Positions 61,562 through 64,000 of a stretch of 64,000 bases of DNA are shown piece after piece; within the stretch, counting starts at the first letter, position 1; the number at the start of each line of letters is the position of its first letter. Position numbers and translations under genes: made by a program. The notes under the pieces were generated by a model that saw only the letters and a list, made by a program, of their open reading frames with translations, had not been told where the DNA came from and did no database searches. The stretch lies in assembly GCA_021613535.1 (NCBI GenBank), contig CP075493.1, forward strand, positions 5,890,001-5,954,000. The letters are read 5' to 3'. This DNA comes from Adineta vaga (Eukaryota; Rotifera).

Positions 61562-63191
61562 ATGCTTGATAATTTAACAATCGATGAACAATCTACAAGT
61601 AAAAGAAATCTTTCTTTGATTCGAAATAGATAATATGATCAGTTCTTATAGATCGTCGATCGATTCGATCATGTCGTTTATCAATTGTAAAATCGAAACC
61701 AACACTTGAAAAGAAAGTAGAAGAATCTATTCCCGATGAGAATGTTATTGAAGAAGAAGATCCACCTGATACATTACAAATAGGTGATATTTTTTGGGTT
61801 CGTGTCGTTGGTAATCCATGGTGGCCAGCGTTGATTTACGGTAAAAAGAAATTTTGATTCATTAAATTATACGAACTAAAAACTTTTATAATTCAGGTGC
61901 ATACTATGAAAATAATATTCATACAAAAGTTATTAAAACCGCTCGTCGAAAAAAAAAACGTATGAATATTTTTCTTTTCATCCATTTCTTTCAAGAAAAT
62001 GCTATTATTTTAGGTGTTTATTTTGTTTATTTTTTCGGTCCTGATTTTGAATATACGTGGACACATGCTAATTTTCTCATACCATATGCTGGTCTTGATG
62101 ATTTCATTCGACAAGCAGAAACATCTGTACAAAATGTTCGTTGTGTTTTGTTTTTTTCTTCGAAATTAGAATATTGATTTTTCTTTTTCTTAAGGCAACA
62201 AGCAAAATTGAACAAGAAACGTTAGCAAATCGTTTTGAATTAAAAGTTTCAGGAAACAAACGCATAGATTGGTAAAATTATCCAATAAATTACGATTGAT
62301 ATATCTTGATTTATTTAACTATTGATTAGGGATAAAGCAATTCAAGAAGCAAATGAAGCATTGAAATTATCTCGAGAAGAACGTGTACAAAATTTCGAAG
62401 AAATATTAAAGAAGATTTTAAAGAACTCAAAAGGTAAAAATAATTGAATTATGATCAAATTAAACATTGATCTATTTAGAAAATAAATCAATTAAACGAA
62501 GACATACTACTGTAACAACACGGCAACCAGTAAATTTATAAAAATTTCATTAGATTAAAAACAAATCTTTGTTGTTCTTATGTTTAGAGAAGAACATTAT
62601 CACCATCTGGAAATAAAACAACAAATCGTTCATCAGTAAAACGACAAAAAACAAGCATGACGGTAATTCATCGTTCTTGATAATAGAAGCTATCCTACCA
62701 TTGTCAAATACCTGAGATATATCGAAGAATAAGAAAGTCTCACATGAGAAATTTTAGCAATTGATTTCTTTCTTTTTCAGTCATTATCATCATCAACAAC
62801 TTTATTACATATTGGTTTACCCACATTAACAAAACGTGAAGAAAAACGTCTTATTAATGATCTTCTTACTCATACCAAAGCTGAAAATCTAACATTAAAT
62901 GAAGCTCAATCATTTGCTTGTCAATTAGCTCGAGATATTATTAAAGAAAATTCACATTATGATATGTCCTGTGTACAAATTGAATGGTTCTATGGTAAAT
63001 TTCTTTTCCTAAACAATCTATTCTTTCATCTATGTCATCTTCTAAATCGTCTAGATTTTCTTCTCAATCATCCGGAAATTGTTTCAAAATATTCTCATTG
63101 GTTTAATGAAGATATTCAACCAATTATGGATGATTCAATTTATTTCAAACAATGTCAAATACGAGATATGATTATGAATTCAAAAGATTAG
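61562..63191 (+). CDS. PWWP-domain chromatin protein, copy 1
   Basis: About ten exons: 61562-61598, 61652-61840, 61897-61959, 62012-62135, 62195-62271, 62330-62433, 62480-62529, 62588-62662, 62781-62995 and 63054-63191. The PWWP domain lies near residues 60-150 (QIGDIFWVRVVGNPWWPALIYG...VYFVYFFGPDFEYTWTHANFLIPY). PWWP domains bind methylated histone H3K36 and DNA, using an aromatic cage that includes the tryptophans. Basic linker regions follow, and then a C-terminal helical part (LTKREEKRLINDLLTH...) that resembles the integrase-binding-domain type bundle of HDGF/LEDGF-like proteins only weakly. The function is inferred from the domain. An unspliced reading through 62996-63053 would insert a hydrophobic stretch, but a GTAAAT donor and a GTCTAG acceptor remove it in frame. 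Confidence 0.82.
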
Positions 63192-63302
63192 TTTCTCATT
63201 TTTCTTATTTTGTGTGTAAATTGTATAACAATAAAATTTCTATTTTCTTTTTCTTATGGCTAATGTTATACGGAAATAAACAATCAATCTATATTCTTGT
63301 AG

Positions 63303-64000
63303 ATGACAAATTCAATAGATAAATGTACAATAAAAAAGAACTATTATGAAGAATCAATGAATGTACCATCATGTTTAGATAGAAATCAATTGAAACGAAA
63401 ACAATTTGTTGATAATGATATATCACAATCATCAATTTTTGATATTTTGGGAAATGAATTTCAAATTGGAGATATTCTTTGGGCAAAATTACCTGGATTT
63501 TCATGGTAAATAATTGGTTGATTTTCAATAAAGAATGAATTTACTTGTATCTTTAGGTGGCCAACATTTGTTTATGGTAAAAATCTATTGGAATAGATGA
63601 TGTCGAAGATTTCTATTTTAATCTAGGTTGTTTTTATGATGATGGAAATTATGTTAAAGTCATATGTAAGTGATTTCCTGAATGAAATTATATTCAATTG
63701 TTTGAATACTTTATAGCAAAACCTGGATTACCGATTAAAAAGCAATATTTCGTCTATTGTTTTGGTTCTCATTTCAAAGTATGAGAATAAATCTGATTGA
63801 TGGATTGAATGTATGTATGTTGATCAATTTTTTAGCATGCATGGGTTCACGAAACATATCTTCATCGATATGAAGGTTTAGAAGAATTTGTTAGATATTC
63901 CGAACATCAAGTTGAACAGGTAAGGATGTTTGCTTAGTGATGTATTGTCTCTAGGATGAACTTTTTCAGGCATCATCAAAACGAACTGAAGAAAAACTAC
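63303..64000 (+). CDS. PWWP-domain chromatin protein, copy 2 (3' end beyond window)
   Basis: The visible exons are 63303-63505, 63557-63576, 63627-63665, 63717-63778, 63836-63919 and 63970 to the edge. The PWWP motif reads QIGDILWAKLPGFSWWPTFVYG, followed by YFVYCFGSHFKHAWVHETYL. It is clearly paralogous to the gene just upstream: both share the two-Trp motif, the FVYxFG strand, the W-x-H block and an intron at the same place after the YG codon and again before the A(T/S)SK segment. It starts only about 110 bp after the stop of copy 1. The ATG is preceded directly by a TTGTAG acceptor-like sequence, so a non-coding first exon, or splicing from copy 1, is possible. The C-terminus is outside the window. 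Confidence 0.8.

Overview
This is an animal (metazoan) nuclear DNA window. It is AT-rich, and its genes are cut by many very short introns, mostly about 45-70 bp, with GTAAGT-like donors and TTTAG/TTCAG acceptors. No prokaryotic or organellar features are visible. The tight packing, the tiny introns and a glycoside hydrolase family 32 gene of the kind usually found in microbes and plants together suggest a bdelloid rotifer or a similar compact invertebrate. That assignment is an inference and could not be tested here.

Layout, left to right: (1) the 5' part of an ALDH3-family aldehyde dehydrogenase, minus strand, cut by the window edge. (2) A very long filamin-repeat protein on the minus strand (1.1-15.7 kb), with a paired-like homeobox gene nested on the opposite strand in one of its introns (5.9-6.5 kb). 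(3) A small LITAF-domain protein (16.3-16.8 kb) and an intronless DUF5672 glycosyltransferase-like gene (17.7-18.6 kb). (4) A sparse 2.8 kb stretch, then a nephrin/hibris-like Ig-FN3 adhesion receptor in 15 exons (21.4-25.9 kb). (5) A small cysteine-rich reading frame of unresolved structure (26.0-26.5 kb). (6) A Trio/kalirin-like RhoGEF (28.5-40.0 kb) with several apparent alternative first exons and two alternative last exons. (7) A signal-peptide-bearing Mn/Fe superoxide dismutase and a convergent, membrane-anchored GH32 enzyme (40.6-43.4 kb). (8) A Rap1-type small GTPase (44.9-45.9 kb) and a PPEF/rdgC calcium-regulated phosphatase (46.6-49.7 kb). (9) The DNA-repair enzyme TDP2 (51.1-52.5 kb). 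(10) A secreted VWA7-like protein (53.9-56.5 kb). (11) A small two-helix membrane protein, a minimal RasGEF and an ecto-NTPDase (57.1-60.5 kb). (12) Two tandem PWWP-domain genes, the second running off the right edge (61.6-64.0 kb).

There is no operon logic. Rap1, the RasGEF and the RhoGEF all belong to small-GTPase signalling but are separate transcription units. The features most worth follow-up are the homeobox gene nested in the filamin intron, the apparent absence of an actin-binding CH region from that filamin together with a helical insert, the multi-promoter RhoGEF, the GH32 gene as a likely horizontal acquisition, the secreted SOD, and the tandem PWWP pair. I saw no mobile element with coding capacity, no CRISPR array and no rRNA or tRNA gene. 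Exon ends come from reading splice signals and frame by eye; those given to the base should be right to within a few bases, and the rest are approximate.
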